Assembly: GCF_000980815.1 (NCBI RefSeq)
Contig: NZ_CP011311.1
Span: 1,565,815 to 1,629,814 of the forward strand
Length of the DNA stretch: 64,000 nucleotides
Direction: 5' to 3'
From: Corynebacterium camporealensis
GTDB lineage: Bacteria; Actinomycetota; Actinomycetes; Mycobacteriales; Mycobacteriaceae
Shown here: one piece after another, positions 25,320 to 34,203 of the stretch
Position numbering within the stretch: position 1 is the stretch's first letter
How the letters are laid out: each line of letters starts with the position of its first letter
Made by a program: the position numbers and the translations under genes
The notes under the pieces: model-generated
The model's database searches: none
What the model saw: only the letters and a program-made list of their open reading frames with translations
Told to the model about the DNA's origin: nothing

Positions 25320-27716
25320 GTGAGCCAACCCCAGCACTCCGCTTTCCAAGCGGCTATCCCTTCGCATGTGCGCGCAGCTAGCGGTGTATCCCCGCAGAAA
25401 GCCACCGACCGCAAGTACTGGTCGGGCCTGTCGGCTGCCGTGATGGAGCAGATTGCCGATAATTGGGAAGCAACCCGGCGCACCTACGCTGCTGGCCGCC
25501 AGCAGCATTACTTCTCTGCAGAGTTCCTGCAGGGTCGCGCGCTGCTGAATAACCTCACCAACTTAGACCTCGTCGACGACGCACAGGTTGCTGCGAAGGC
25601 CAGCGGTCGCGAGCTCAGCGACATCCTCGAAGCCGAACACGACGCCGCTTTGGGCAATGGTGGTCTGGGCCGTCTGGCAGCTTGCTTCCTGGATTCGGCT
25701 GTCACCCAGGATTACCCGGTGACCGGCTACGGCCTGCTCTACCGCTACGGTCTATTCCGCCAGAGCTTCGACAATGGCTACCAGCACGAAGCACCGGATG
25801 CATGGATGGAAAACGGCTACGACTTCGTCATTCGCCGTGCTTCTGAGCAGCGCATCGTCCACTTCGACGACATGGACGTGCGTGCCATTCCTTATGACAT
25901 GCCGATTACTGGCTACGGCACCGACAACGTCGGCACGCTGCGCCTGTGGAAGTCCGAGCCGATCGATGAGTTCGACTACGATGCATTTAACTCCCAGCGC
26001 TTTACCGAGGCGATTGTCGACCGCGAGCGCGTCATGGATATCTGCCGCGTGCTCTACCCGAACGACACCACCTATGAAGGCAAGGTCCTGCGCGTTCGCC
26101 AGCAGTACTTCTTCGTTTCTGCCTCGCTGCAGAACATGGTGGATAACTACATCGCCCACCACGGCGAGGACTTGAGCGATTTTGCCAAGTACAACTGCAT
26201 CCAGCTCAACGACACCCACCCGGTACTCGCTATTCCGGAGCTGCTGCGCATTCTTCTCGACGAGCACGGCATGGGCTGGGATGAAGCCTGGAAGATCGTC
26301 ACCGAGACCTTCGCGTATACCAACCACACCGTGCTGGCTGAGGCCCTGGAGAGCTGGGAAATTTCCATTATCCAGAAGCTCTTCTGGCGCATCTGGGAGC
26401 TTATCGAGGAAATCGATCGCCGCTTCCGCGAAGACATGATTGGCCGCGGTCTGGATTCTGCGCGCATCGACTACATGGCACCGGTATCCAACGGCAAGGT
26501 CCACATGGCCTGGATTGCCTGCTACGCCGCCTACTCGGTTAATGGTGTCGCTGCCCTGCACACCGAAATCATCAAGGCCGATACCCTGCGTGATTGGTAC
26601 GACCTGTGGCCGGAGAAGTTCAACAACAAGACCAACGGTGTGACCCCGCGTCGTTGGCTGAAGATGTGCAACTCGCGCCTGGCTGATCTGCTGACTGAGG
26701 CTTTGGGCTCGGATTCTTGGGTTACCAACTTAACTGACTTGGCCAAGCTGGCACCGCTTGCCGATGATGCTGACATCCGCAAGCAACTGCGCGAGGTCAA
26801 GACCGCCAACAAGCAGGCTTTCGCTGAGTGGATTAACGACCACCAGGGTGCTGAAGTCGATCCGGATTCCATCTTCGATGTTCAGATCAAGCGCCTGCAC
26901 GAGTACAAGCGTCAGCTGCTCAATGGCCTCTACATCCTGGACCTGTACTTCCGCATCAAGGAAGATGGCGAGTCCGTGCCGAAGCGCACCTTCATCTTCG
27001 GAGCGAAGGCCGCCCCGGGTTACGTGCGCGCGAAGGCGATCATCAAGCTGATCAACACCATTGGCGACCTGGTCAACAACGACCCGGATACCAAGGACAT
27101 CCTGCGCGTGGTCTTCGTGGAGAACTACAACGTCTCCCCTGCTGAGCACATCATCCCGGCTGCCGATGTCTCCGAGCAGATTTCTGTAGCCGGCAAGGAG
27201 GCCTCGGGTACTTCGAACATGAAGTTCATGATGAACGGCGCACTGACGCTGGGCACCATGGACGGCGCCAACGTCGAAATCGTCGAAGCCGTCGGTGAGG
27301 AAAACGCCTACATCTTCGGCGCTCGCAACGAAGAGCTACCTAAGCTGCGCAAGGGCTACAACCCAGGTGAGCTCTACAACCAGGTGCCGGGCTTGTCCCG
27401 CGTGCTGGATGCGCTCACCGATGGAACCTTGGGCGCAGAAAACAACGGCATGTTCGGCGACCTTCGTTCCTCCCTGCTCGACGGCTACGGCGAGCACGCA
27501 CAGGATACCTACTACGTGCTGGGCGACTTCGCTGATTACCGCGAGACCCGCGACCGCATGGCCGATGACTACGTCAATGACCCAGAAGGCTGGGACCGCA
27601 TGGCCTGGCTGAACATTTGCTACTCCGGTCGCTTCTCCTCGGATCGCACCATCGAGGATTACGCCAACGAGGTTTGGAAGCTCGAGCCAACCCCGGCTCG
27701 CCCAGTAGAGGACTAA
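25320..27716 (+). CDS. glgP: Glycogen phosphorylase
   Basis: Releases glucose 1-phosphate from alpha-1,4-glucan ends using pyridoxal phosphate. The 798 residues match bacterial enzymes. ALGNGGLGRLAACFLDSAVT, FDVQIKRLHEYKRQLLN and the cofactor site EASGTSNMKFMMNGALTLGT with the PLP lysine at about residue 635 are all present. The start GTG fits the family N-terminus; no strong ribosome site is seen. A palindrome sits 23 bases upstream and tandem hairpins follow the stop. The debranching enzyme gene glgX is at 43524, so both arms of glycogen breakdown are in this window. Confidence 0.97.
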   Translation: MSQPQHSAFQAAIPSHVRAASGVSPQKATDRKYWSGLSAAVMEQIADNWEATRRTYAAGRQQHYFSAEFLQGRALLNNLTNLDLVDDAQVAAKASGRELSDILEAEHDAALGNGGLGRLAACFLDSAVTQDYPVTGYGLLYRYGLFRQSFDNGYQHEAPDAWMENGYDFVIRRASEQRIVHFDDMDVRAIPYDMPITGYGTDNVGTLRLWKSEPIDEFDYDAFNSQRFTEAIVDRERVMDICRVLYPNDTTYEGKVLRVRQQYFFVSASLQNMVDNYIAHHGEDLSDFAKYNCIQLNDTHPVLAIPELLRILLDEHGMGWDEAWKIVTETFAYTNHTVLAEALESWEISIIQKLFWRIWELIEEIDRRFREDMIGRGLDSARIDYMAPVSNGKVHMAWIACYAAYSVNGVAALHTEIIKADTLRDWYDLWPEKFNNKTNGVTPRRWLKMCNSRLADLLTEALGSDSWVTNLTDLAKLAPLADDADIRKQLREVKTANKQAFAEWINDHQGAEVDPDSIFDVQIKRLHEYKRQLLNGLYILDLYFRIKEDGESVPKRTFIFGAKAAPGYVRAKAIIKLINTIGDLVNNDPDTKDILRVVFVENYNVSPAEHIIPAADVSEQISVAGKEASGTSNMKFMMNGALTLGTMDGANVEIVEAVGEENAYIFGARNEELPKLRKGYNPGELYNQVPGLSRVLDALTDGTLGAENNGMFGDLRSSLLDGYGEHAQDTYYVLGDFADYRETRDRMADDYVNDPEGWDRMAWLNICYSGRFSSDRTIEDYANEVWKLEPTPARPVED

Positions 27717-27730
27717 ATCCTTAGTTCAAG

Positions 27731-27753
27731 GTTGCGTTGCAAAACAACGCGAC
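27731..27753 (+). repeat. Short hairpin after glgP
   Basis: GTTGCGTTG pairs with CAACGCGAC (one G-T pair) around a CAAAA loop. It directly precedes a larger terminator-like hairpin. Confidence 0.5.
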
Positions 27754-27787
27754 GGCGGTGTCACCTTCACAAGGAGGTGGCACCGCC
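27754..27787 (+). terminator. Terminator hairpin between glgP and pyk
   Basis: GGCGGTGTCACCT (27754-27766) pairs with AGGTGGCACCGCC (27775-27787), including one G-T pair, with TTCACAAG as the loop, and is followed by GCTTTCGTTTG. It lies 38 bases after glgP and 43 bases past the convergent pyk stop, so it could serve both. Confidence 0.75.
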
Positions 27788-27830
27788 GCTTTCGTTTGTG
27801 CTGTTGTAGATGCTTTATAAGCAGCTACGT

Positions 27831-29258
27831 CTAACGGTTTGCGTGATGATTCTCGCCCAGCATGTGGCACTGAATCATGTTGGTGTTGCCGGAGATTCCC
27901 GGAGGGGTACCAGCAACGACGACCATGAGGTCGCCTTCGTTGTAGTCGTCCATTTCCAGCAGGGCTTCGTCGAGTGCGCGCATCATCTCGTCGGTGGTAT
28001 CCACATCCGTGCTGAGGAAGGTCTGGGCGCCCCAGGTCAGTGCGAGCTGGGAGCGAACCGCCTGAACCGGAGTAAACACCAGCAGTGGCAGGCCGGAGTG
28101 CAAACGGGCCACGCGGCGAGCGGTATCACCGGAGGTCGTAAACGCCACGATGGCCTTGGCGTTGAGGCGCTCGGCGATATCGCGAGCGGAGTAAGAAATC
28201 ACGCCACGCTTGGTGCGCGGAACATGCGACAGCGGTGGGAAGTGGCCTTCGGACTCGGCGTTTTGCACGATGCGCGACATGGTGCGCACAACGTTGTGCG
28301 GGTCGATACCAACGGAGGTCTCACCAGAGAGCATGACGGCGTCGGCACCATCGAGGACGGCGTTGGCGACGTCGGAAGCTTCCGCACGGGTAGGACGCAG
28401 GTTGGAAATCATCGAATCCAGCATCTGGGTGGCGACGATGACCGGCTTGGCGTTCTCGCGTGCGATCTGGATGGCGCGCTTCTGGAACAGCGGAACCTGC
28501 TCGAGTGGAACCTCGACGCCGAGGTCGCCGCGGGCAATCATGATGGCGTCGAAAGCCAAAACGATGGATTCGAGGGCGTCGACAGCTTCTGGCTTTTCCA
28601 GCTTGGCAATCACCGGGATGCGACGGCCTTCTTCGTCCATGATGGCGTGGACCAAGTCGACATCGGCAGGCGAGCGCACAAAGGACAGCGCAATGAAGTC
28701 CACGCCGAGGCGCAGTGCGAAGCGCAGGTCATCGATGTCCTTCTCAGACAGCGCCGGCACGGAGATGTCCATGCCTGGCAGGGAGACACCCTTGTTGTTG
28801 GAGACCGGGCCACCCTCAGTCACGCGGCAGACCACGTCGTTGCCGTCGACTTCTTCGCAGACCACGGCGACTTTGCCGTCATCGATAAGCAGGCGGTCGC
28901 CTGGCTTCGCATCGCGTGCCAAGCCCTTGTAGGTGGTGGATACGCGGTCGTGGGTGCCGTCGACGTCATCGACGGTGATGCGTACGACTTCGCCTTCGTC
29001 CCACTGCTCTTCGGTGTTGATGAAGCGACCCAGGCGAATCTTTGGGCCCTGCAGGTCAGCCAGCACGCCCACGGCGTTACCGGTCTTGTCGGTTGCTTCG
29101 CGGACCCAGCGGTAGTTCTGCTCGTGATCGGAGTGCTCACCGTGCGACATGTTCAAGCGAGCAACATTCATACCATCTTGCACCAGGCGCAAGATGGAGT
29201 CCGCATCAGCCACAGCGGGGCCGAGCGTACAGACGATCTTGGTTCTTCTATCCAGCAT
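27831..29258 (-). CDS. pyk: Pyruvate kinase
   Basis: Converts phosphoenolpyruvate and ADP to pyruvate and ATP. The 475 residues start MLDRRTKIVCTLGPAVADAD and contain NVARLNMSHG, VIAKLEKPEAVDAL, MIARGDLGVEVPLEQVPLFQ (active-site region) and MLSGETSVGIDPHNVVRTM, followed by the allosteric C-terminal domain. The ATG lies 6 bases after a TAGGGT box, consistent with a leaderless message. It follows lgt on the same strand after 189 bases that contain a terminator-like hairpin, so it is probably its own unit. Confidence 0.97.
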   Translation of the reverse strand: MLDRRTKIVCTLGPAVADADSILRLVQDGMNVARLNMSHGEHSDHEQNYRWVREATDKTGNAVGVLADLQGPKIRLGRFINTEEQWDEGEVVRITVDDVDGTHDRVSTTYKGLARDAKPGDRLLIDDGKVAVVCEEVDGNDVVCRVTEGGPVSNNKGVSLPGMDISVPALSEKDIDDLRFALRLGVDFIALSFVRSPADVDLVHAIMDEEGRRIPVIAKLEKPEAVDALESIVLAFDAIMIARGDLGVEVPLEQVPLFQKRAIQIARENAKPVIVATQMLDSMISNLRPTRAEASDVANAVLDGADAVMLSGETSVGIDPHNVVRTMSRIVQNAESEGHFPPLSHVPRTKRGVISYSARDIAERLNAKAIVAFTTSGDTARRVARLHSGLPLLVFTPVQAVRSQLALTWGAQTFLSTDVDTTDEMMRALDEALLEMDDYNEGDLMVVVAGTPPGISGNTNMIQCHMLGENHHANR

Positions 29259-29264
29259 TACCTA

Positions 29265-29270
29265 ACCCTA
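29265..29270 (-). promoter_or_regulatory. Leaderless promoter -10 box for pyk
   Basis: The minus strand reads TAGGGT, 6 bases, then ATG at 29258. Confidence 0.5.
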
Positions 29271-29390
29271 ATATCAGCGTCGTTTCGTCTAACGTCTCCC
29301 AAACTACCCCCGTTTCCTCCCACCTGCTACTGAAGCCAGGCAAAAGGAAACACAGATCACCCTATTGTTATCCCAACAAAACAGAACACA

Positions 29391-29417
29391 CCCGGCCACT
29401 TTTCAAAAGCAACCGGG
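29391..29417 (-). terminator. Probable terminator after lgt
   Basis: On the minus strand CCCGG (29413-29417) pairs with CCGGG (29391-29395), with an inner CTTTTGAAAAG palindrome. It is followed by TGTGTTCTGTTTTG, a T-rich tract, about 30 bases past the lgt stop. Confidence 0.6.
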
Positions 29418-29447
29418 CGGATTTCTGGATATTCAGTGGGAGCAGTA

Positions 29448-30470
29448 CTAGACCTGTCCCCCACGCTCGTTGGGACCATTAGGTTTCTTCGTCGCCGTAG
29501 CCGTCGAACCCGTCTCGCGTTGTGCGGAGTTCTTTCCGGAAGTCTTCATTGCCTTTTCGGAAGTTTCTCCGTCTCCTACGGAAGTCTCCTCTTGGGAAAC
29601 TTCCCTTTGGTACTTGGGGTCTACTTCCTCGGGGGTTTCTTGGCCGCGTGGGAGGCGGAAGAAGATGATGAGGGCGATGATGAACAGCACGATGGATACG
29701 ATCGCGTTGATGCGCATGCCGAAGACCATGGTGGCTTCGTCGGCGCGCATGTTCTCGATGAAGAAGCGGCCTAAGGTGTAGCCGGCAACGTACAGGGCGA
29801 AGACGCGGCCGTGGCCGAGCTTCCATGCCTTTTGTGCCCAGAGCAGGAACAGGCAGACCAGGACGTTCCAGATGAGCTCATACAGGAAGGTCGGGTGGAC
29901 AGAGGCTACGACTTCACCGGTGGACTGGCCGGACACGGGTGCGTACTGGCCGGCGTCGTTGACGCGGTAGTAGATATCCAGTGCCCACGGCACATCAGTT
30001 TCGCGGCCGTAGAGCTCCTGGTTGAACCAATTTCCCAAACGCCCAATGGCTTGGGCGAGGACAAGGCCTGGTGCGACGGCATCGGCAAACGGTGCCATCG
30101 GGATCTTTTTGATTTTGAACATCACCCAGATGGCGAAGGTGCCTAAGGCGACTGCGCCCCAAATGCCGAGGCCACCATTGGTGATCTTTAAGGCATCGAC
30201 GGGATTGCAGTCGGCACAGAAGTACTTATCGTAATCGGTAGCCACGTGGTAAAGACGGCCGCCGATGATGCCGGCGGGGATGATGACGATGGCAGCATCC
30301 CAGACCGTATCGGGGTCGCCACCGCGGGCCACGTAGCGGCGGTGGGTCATCCACATCGCGACTAGGATGCCGGCGATGATGCACAGCGCATAGGCGCGAA
30401 TGGGGATCGGGCCGAGGTGCCATACGCCCTGCGGCGGAGACGGAATATTCGCGAGAATCTGAGTGTCCAC
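29448..30470 (-). CDS. lgt: Prolipoprotein diacylglyceryl transferase
   Basis: Transfers diacylglycerol to the lipobox cysteine of prelipoproteins in the cytoplasmic membrane. The N-terminus [20 protein letters not shown] is the actinobacterial Lgt start. The signature [20 protein letters not shown] carries the conserved Arg, Asn and Glu, and [14 protein letters not shown] closes the core. The E. coli HGGL motif reads NGGL here. The last 60 residues are a charged tail. The start is GTG without a ribosome site. It follows the TrpC-like gene on the same strand. A lipoprotein that would be a substrate is encoded at 41852. Confidence 0.95.
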   Translation of the reverse strand: MDTQILANIPSPPQGVWHLGPIPIRAYALCIIAGILVAMWMTHRRYVARGGDPDTVWDAAIVIIPAGIIGGRLYHVATDYDKYFCADCNPVDALKITNGGLGIWGAVALGTFAIWVMFKIKKIPMAPFADAVAPGLVLAQAIGRLGNWFNQELYGRETDVPWALDIYYRVNDAGQYAPVSGQSTGEVVASVHPTFLYELIWNVLVCLFLLWAQKAWKLGHGRVFALYVAGYTLGRFFIENMRADEATMVFGMRINAIVSIVLFIIALIIFFRLPRGQETPEEVDPKYQREVSQEETSVGDGETSEKAMKTSGKNSAQRETGSTATATKKPNGPNERGGQV

Positions 30471-30530
30471 GTTACACAGTGTGCCTTATTGGCTTTGGGC
30501 GTGGAAACTTAGCCCGCGGAAAGTCGAAAC

Positions 30531-31361
30531 TTAACAGTCCTTGCGGGATGGGCAGGCGGGGTGCTGGCCGGCGGCGACCAGGGAGCGTGCCAGGGCGCTG
30601 GGGTCGGTGGCGCCCATGACGGATTCGCCAACCAGCACGGCATCGGCGCCATGCGAGGCGAGGCTGAGGAGATTGCGCGGGGAATAAATGCCACCGGCCG
30701 CAATGCGCAGCACGGATTCCGGCAGGCCAGGAGAGATTTCCGCAAAGGCGTGGCGGTCCATCTCATCGGAGTCAATAGACCAGGCATTAATGGCGACGAC
30801 GCTGCCGCCGGCTTTGAGGACGCGGTCTACTTCCCCACACGAGCGGACTTCCAATACGGCAGTCATGCCAAGCGATTCAATGCGGTCCAACAGTGCTTCC
30901 AGGCGGGCTTGTTCCAGCAGTTGCACCTGGAGTGGGACGGCGTCGGCACCGTAGCAGCGAGCCTCGTGAATTTGATACGGGTCGACGATGATGTCGCGGC
31001 ACATCATCGGCACCGAGATGGCCTCGCGGATGACCTGCATGTCCTCGAGCGAAGAATCAAAGCGCGCGGGGTTGGTCTGGCAGGCCATCAGCTGCACGCC
31101 GACTTCTTCGAGGCTGACTGCCAGGCGAGCGAGTTCTTCCGAGGACTTCCATTGCCCTAATTCGCCGTGATACGGCACCGCGCGCTTAAGTTCAGGGATG
31201 ACGGAGCAGCCGGGACTCAACAGTGCCTTGCACGCATCCCGGGGTGGTTCCATGTCGCGGGAGCGGGCTTTGACATCTTGAAAAGACACCTTTTCCTCGC
31301 GCGCAGCGACCCGAGCGACCACGCTGGCCACTAAGTGATCCACGGAAATCGGAGTAGACAT
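30531..31361 (-). CDS. TrpC-like protein with altered catalytic residues
   Basis: A 276-residue (beta/alpha)8 protein of the indole-3-glycerol phosphate synthase family. IPELKRAVPYHG (Glu57, Lys59), VLEVR (Glu171) and AINAW (Asn192) match catalytic positions. The general-acid lysine of the usual KDF motif is arginine (CRDII, Arg122), and the Glu-Ser of ESGI is Ala-Gly (AAGGI, 222-223). It may therefore not catalyse the TrpC reaction. The start ATG has GGGAGG 5 bases upstream. C. glutamicum carries a similar TrpC-like gene between lgt and hisI. No other trp enzyme is nearby. Confidence 0.88.
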   Translation of the reverse strand: MSTPISVDHLVASVVARVAAREEKVSFQDVKARSRDMEPPRDACKALLSPGCSVIPELKRAVPYHGELGQWKSSEELARLAVSLEEVGVQLMACQTNPARFDSSLEDMQVIREAISVPMMCRDIIVDPYQIHEARCYGADAVPLQVQLLEQARLEALLDRIESLGMTAVLEVRSCGEVDRVLKAGGSVVAINAWSIDSDEMDRHAFAEISPGLPESVLRIAAGGIYSPRNLLSLASHGADAVLVGESVMGATDPSALARSLVAAGQHPACPSRKDC

Positions 31362-31425
31362 CATCACCTCCCGCGCTGCGATAAATATCACACTTAGGCT
31401 AGCGCGAATACGCGAACAAAAGGTA

Positions 31426-31472
31426 ATCGCCCTGGTATCGGCCCCCTCTTGGGGTCAGTTAACCAGGGCGAT
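31426..31472 (-). terminator. Nested hairpin between the Trp-associated membrane gene and trpC-like gene
   Basis: ATCGCCCTGGT (31426-31436) pairs exactly with ACCAGGGCGAT (31462-31472). Inside, CCCC pairs with GGGG. It starts 10 bases after the upstream stop and on the minus strand is followed by TACCTTTTG, so it can act as a terminator or attenuator at the end of the his operon. Confidence 0.65.
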
Positions 31473-31482
31473 AAAGCGCGAT

Positions 31483-32157
31483 TTAGGACTCGGACGCAGG
31501 CCGTGCCTTAGGGCCGGAGGTGTCATCTTCCGGCAAGTCGGTGGGGTCGATATCTGCATCGAGAGCCTCCCACATCACGCGGCCAGAATCCGGGGTGGTC
31601 TCCAAATCTTCAGAGAGCTTTTCTTGACGTGCCGCTGGGGTTTCGTAGCGCGACGCCTGCTTCTTCTTATCCTCACCAGGACGCATCACCAGCAGCACAC
31701 CGCCGAAGATGACCAGGGCGCTCGCCAGGATGGCCACCAGCGGGCCAGCCACGTTGGCATCGGCAGTATTGACCACGGCCCACTGCGCGATGCTGGCAGA
31801 ATCCACGGCATTCTCATTCGCCTGTGCGCCCTGCAGCAGCTCCTGGGCACGCATCGGGTCTGCGCCACCAGTAATCAGGGTCAGTGGACGCCAGGCAGCG
31901 GCAGCAGCAGCCACCGCACACACGACGCCCACAATGCGGCGACCAGTCTTACGCAGTGCCAGACCAGCAACAGCACCCGCCAGGAAGAGCAGAGCAACGG
32001 CGGTGAGCTCTAGTGCCCACATGCTGCCGGTGATCTCAACTTCGGTCATGCCGGACTTATCGTCGTTGGCAACAACGCTTACCCAGCTCATCCGCGTGGC
32101 AAACCACGCCAGCAGTGCAGCTACTGCAAAGAGCAAAGGACCAATTTTTCTGCCCAT
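31483..32157 (-). CDS. Trp-operon-associated membrane protein (TIGR02234 type)
   Basis: A 224-residue protein with four hydrophobic segments (about 5-20, 48-66, 75-90, 137-157) and a charged cytoplasmic C-terminus of about 65 residues. It matches the actinobacterial trp-operon conserved membrane family in layout (RMSWVSVV after the first helix, then the GSMWALELTAVALLFLAGAV segment) and in position next to a TrpC family gene. The function is unknown. The ATG at 32157 has GAGGAG upstream inside the end of hisI, so it is translated with the his operon. Confidence 0.8.
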   Translation of the reverse strand: MGRKIGPLLFAVAALLAWFATRMSWVSVVANDDKSGMTEVEITGSMWALELTAVALLFLAGAVAGLALRKTGRRIVGVVCAVAAAAAAWRPLTLITGGADPMRAQELLQGAQANENAVDSASIAQWAVVNTADANVAGPLVAILASALVIFGGVLLVMRPGEDKKKQASRYETPAARQEKLSEDLETTPDSGRVMWEALDADIDPTDLPEDDTSGPKARPASES

Positions 32158-32160
32158 CAA

Positions 32161-32532
32161 TTACTCCTCTCCCAGCAATAGGTTGGCATCAAAGCAGGTG
32201 CGATCGCCAGTATGGCAAGCACCGCCTTGCTGCTCGACGGTCAGCAAAATGGTATCGCCATCGCAATCCAATCGTACTGAACGCACGTATTGGGTATGGC
32301 CAGAGGTCAGTCCCTTAATCCAGTATTCCTTGCGCGAACGCGAGTAATACGTGGCCTTTCGGGTAGCCAGGGTGTGTGCCAGGGCGTGGTCATCCATCCA
32401 GGCCATCATGAGCACTTCGCCGCGCTCGGATTGGGCAATGGCCGGTACTAATCCTGCATCGTTGCGTTTGAGCTGCTTTGCGATGTCCCCGTCCAACTCA
32501 AAGTCTGCCGGGTTCGTCTCCTGCTGGCTCAC
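32161..32532 (-). CDS. hisI: Phosphoribosyl-AMP cyclohydrolase HisI
   Basis: Opens the adenine ring of phosphoribosyl-AMP, the third step of histidine synthesis. The 123 residues hold the family core: [40 protein letters not shown] and the metal site [14 protein letters not shown] with its cysteines. There is no fused HisE domain; in corynebacteria hisE is with hisG elsewhere. The start is GTG, overlapping the hisF stop as GTGA. Confidence 0.96.
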   Translation of the reverse strand: MSQQETNPADFELDGDIAKQLKRNDAGLVPAIAQSERGEVLMMAWMDDHALAHTLATRKATYYSRSRKEYWIKGLTSGHTQYVRSVRLDCDGDTILLTVEQQGGACHTGDRTCFDANLLLGEE

Positions 32533-33299
32533 TGTCGCACCTCGTATCCTGCTTGGGCTAGTTCTTCCTTGACTGCTGAAATTTCCACATCGCCGAAGTG
32601 GAAAATGGATGCGGCCAAGACCGCATCAGCGCCTGCTTCCACGGCGGGTGGGAAGTGCTCGGCGGCACCGGCGCCACCCGATGCAATCAGCGGTAGTTTG
32701 ACTGCTTCGCGGACAGCGCGGGTCATCTCCACATCAAAGCCGGCGCGGGTGCCGTCGCCGTCCATGGAGTTGAGCAGAATCTCACCGACGCCTAGCTCGG
32801 CACCGGTACGGGCCCACTCGATGGCATCGATGCCTGCGGAACGAGTACCACCATGGGTGGTCACCTCGTAGCCGGAAGGGCAATGATCACCTTCGGCACG
32901 GCGGGCGTCGACGGATAAGACGATGCACTGGGAGCCGAAGACATCGGCAAGCTCGCGCAGCAGCTGCGGATTGGCAATCGCTGCGGTGTTGACGGAAACC
33001 TTGTCGGCACCAGCACGCAGGAGCTGGCGTACGTCGTCGACGCTGCGCACTCCCCCGCCCACGGTCAGGGGAATAAAGACCTGGTCTGCAGTGCGGCGCA
33101 CGACCTCCAGCATGGTGCTGCGGCCCTGTGTGGAGGCGGAGACATCCAGGAAGGTCAGCTCGTCGGCGCCGAGCTGGTCGTAGCGTGCGGCCAGCTCCAC
33201 CGGGTCGCCGGCATCGCGGAGGTTTTCAAAGTTCACGCCTTTGACGACGCGACCGTTGTCAACGTCCAAGCAAGGAATCACGCGGACGGCTACAGCCAT
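32529..33299 (-). CDS. hisF: Imidazole glycerol phosphate synthase, cyclase subunit HisF
   Basis: With HisH, converts PRFAR and ammonia to imidazole glycerol phosphate and AICAR. It is 256 residues, (beta/alpha)8. [20 protein letters not shown] carries catalytic Asp, LTFLDVSAS and [17 protein letters not shown] bind phosphate, and [15 protein letters not shown] holds the second catalytic Asp. It has a GAAGGAG ribosome site directly downstream of a hairpin (33314-33333). It overlaps hisI by 4 bases. Confidence 0.97.
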   Translation of the reverse strand: MAVAVRVIPCLDVDNGRVVKGVNFENLRDAGDPVELAARYDQLGADELTFLDVSASTQGRSTMLEVVRRTADQVFIPLTVGGGVRSVDDVRQLLRAGADKVSVNTAAIANPQLLRELADVFGSQCIVLSVDARRAEGDHCPSGYEVTTHGGTRSAGIDAIEWARTGAELGVGEILLNSMDGDGTRAGFDVEMTRAVREAVKLPLIASGGAGAAEHFPPAVEAGADAVLAASIFHFGDVEISAVKEELAQAGYEVRQ

Positions 33300-33313
33300 G
33301 GCTTATCTCCTTC

Positions 33314-33333
33314 ACGCAGGTAATCTCCTGCGT
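33314..33333 (-). repeat. Hairpin directly upstream of the hisF ribosome site
   Basis: ACGCAGG (33314-33320) pairs exactly with CCTGCGT (33327-33333) around a 6-base loop. In the mRNA the stem ends next to GAAGGAG, the hisF ribosome site. It could set relative HisF output or protect a processed 5' end. Confidence 0.5.
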
Positions 33334-33380
33334 CTTAAGTATCTGTGCGAGTGAGTTGAATTGTGTGCGTTCAGTGCCTT

Positions 33381-34157
33381 TTAAGCACTCGCCTCGTGGT
33401 GGCGGATGGCTTCCACGATGGTCGCATGGACTTGGGTGGTACCTGCGACCATGCCTTTGGATTCGACGGTCCAGTCGTTACCGTGCGGGTCGGTGACCAC
33501 GCCACCGGTGGCGCGAATGAGCAAAGCACCTGCGGCGTTGTCCCACGGGTGCGGGGAGAAATTCACCGCGCCGTCGAAGACGCCTTGGGCGACGAAGGCG
33601 TTATCTAAGCCAACCGAGCCGGTCATGCGCGGGCGCAGGCCGGTTTCGCGCAGCTCGTTGAAAATTCCGGTGGCTAGGTGCGAAGAGCAGCCGACATGGC
33701 CGCGGGCTTCGTCGAATCCAAAGGAGCTCATGCCACCGCCAAAGCCGGTAGCCGCTCCGCCGACAGAACGCAGTTCGGTACCTTCCGCGCACGCCAGGCG
33801 ACGGCCCAGCAGCGGGAAGTCGGCGACAGCGACGATGGGCTCGCCGTGGTGGACTAATGCGATGAGCACGCCACAAAGAGGATTGCCGGCGGAGTAATTC
33901 GCGGTGCCATCGACCGGGTCGACAACCCAGGTGGTTTCGCCCAAATCGCCGCCGGATTCTTCGCCGTAGACCGGAATGCCGGTCATTTGCGTGAGCGTGC
34001 TGCGCAGGGTGGCCTCAATCTGCAGGTCGACTTCAGTGGCGAAGTCGCCAGCTCCTTTTACGCGTACCGGCTCAGCACCAATGCCGGCCTTGAAGACGGG
34101 CTCGACCTGGTCGACGGCGGCCTCAGCAAAGGCCAGCAATTCGAGCGGTTGCGTCAT
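33381..34157 (-). CDS. impA: Inositol-monophosphatase family protein (ImpA)
   Basis: A 258-residue Mg-dependent phosphatase of the inositol monophosphatase family. Metal-ligand motifs are PVYGEESGGD (glutamate), TTWVVDPVDGTANYSAGNPL (the DPxDGT motif) and PHPWDNAAGALLI. It lies inside the his operon between hisA and hisF as in C. glutamicum, where it is called impA. Actinobacterial histidinol-phosphate phosphatases belong to this same family, so either an inositol phosphate or histidinol phosphate role is possible. The AAAGGAG ribosome site is 10 bases upstream. Confidence 0.88.
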   Translation of the reverse strand: MTQPLELLAFAEAAVDQVEPVFKAGIGAEPVRVKGAGDFATEVDLQIEATLRSTLTQMTGIPVYGEESGGDLGETTWVVDPVDGTANYSAGNPLCGVLIALVHHGEPIVAVADFPLLGRRLACAEGTELRSVGGAATGFGGGMSSFGFDEARGHVGCSSHLATGIFNELRETGLRPRMTGSVGLDNAFVAQGVFDGAVNFSPHPWDNAAGALLIRATGGVVTDPHGNDWTVESKGMVAGTTQVHATIVEAIRHHEASA

Positions 34158-34203
34158 TGGGCACGAGCTCCTTTAAGTTTCCGGTTGGTGTAGCTATCGA
34201 TGA

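Noticed and set aside
27734..27787. A small RNA gene between glgP and pyk
   Set aside because: The two hairpins are fully explained as a transcript end between convergent genes, and no promoter is visible in front of them.
29256..29275. DtxR-like sequence TTAGGGTTAGG at the pyk start
   Set aside because: Only half of the 19-base iron box is recognisable, and the sequence is better explained as a -10 box plus start codon.
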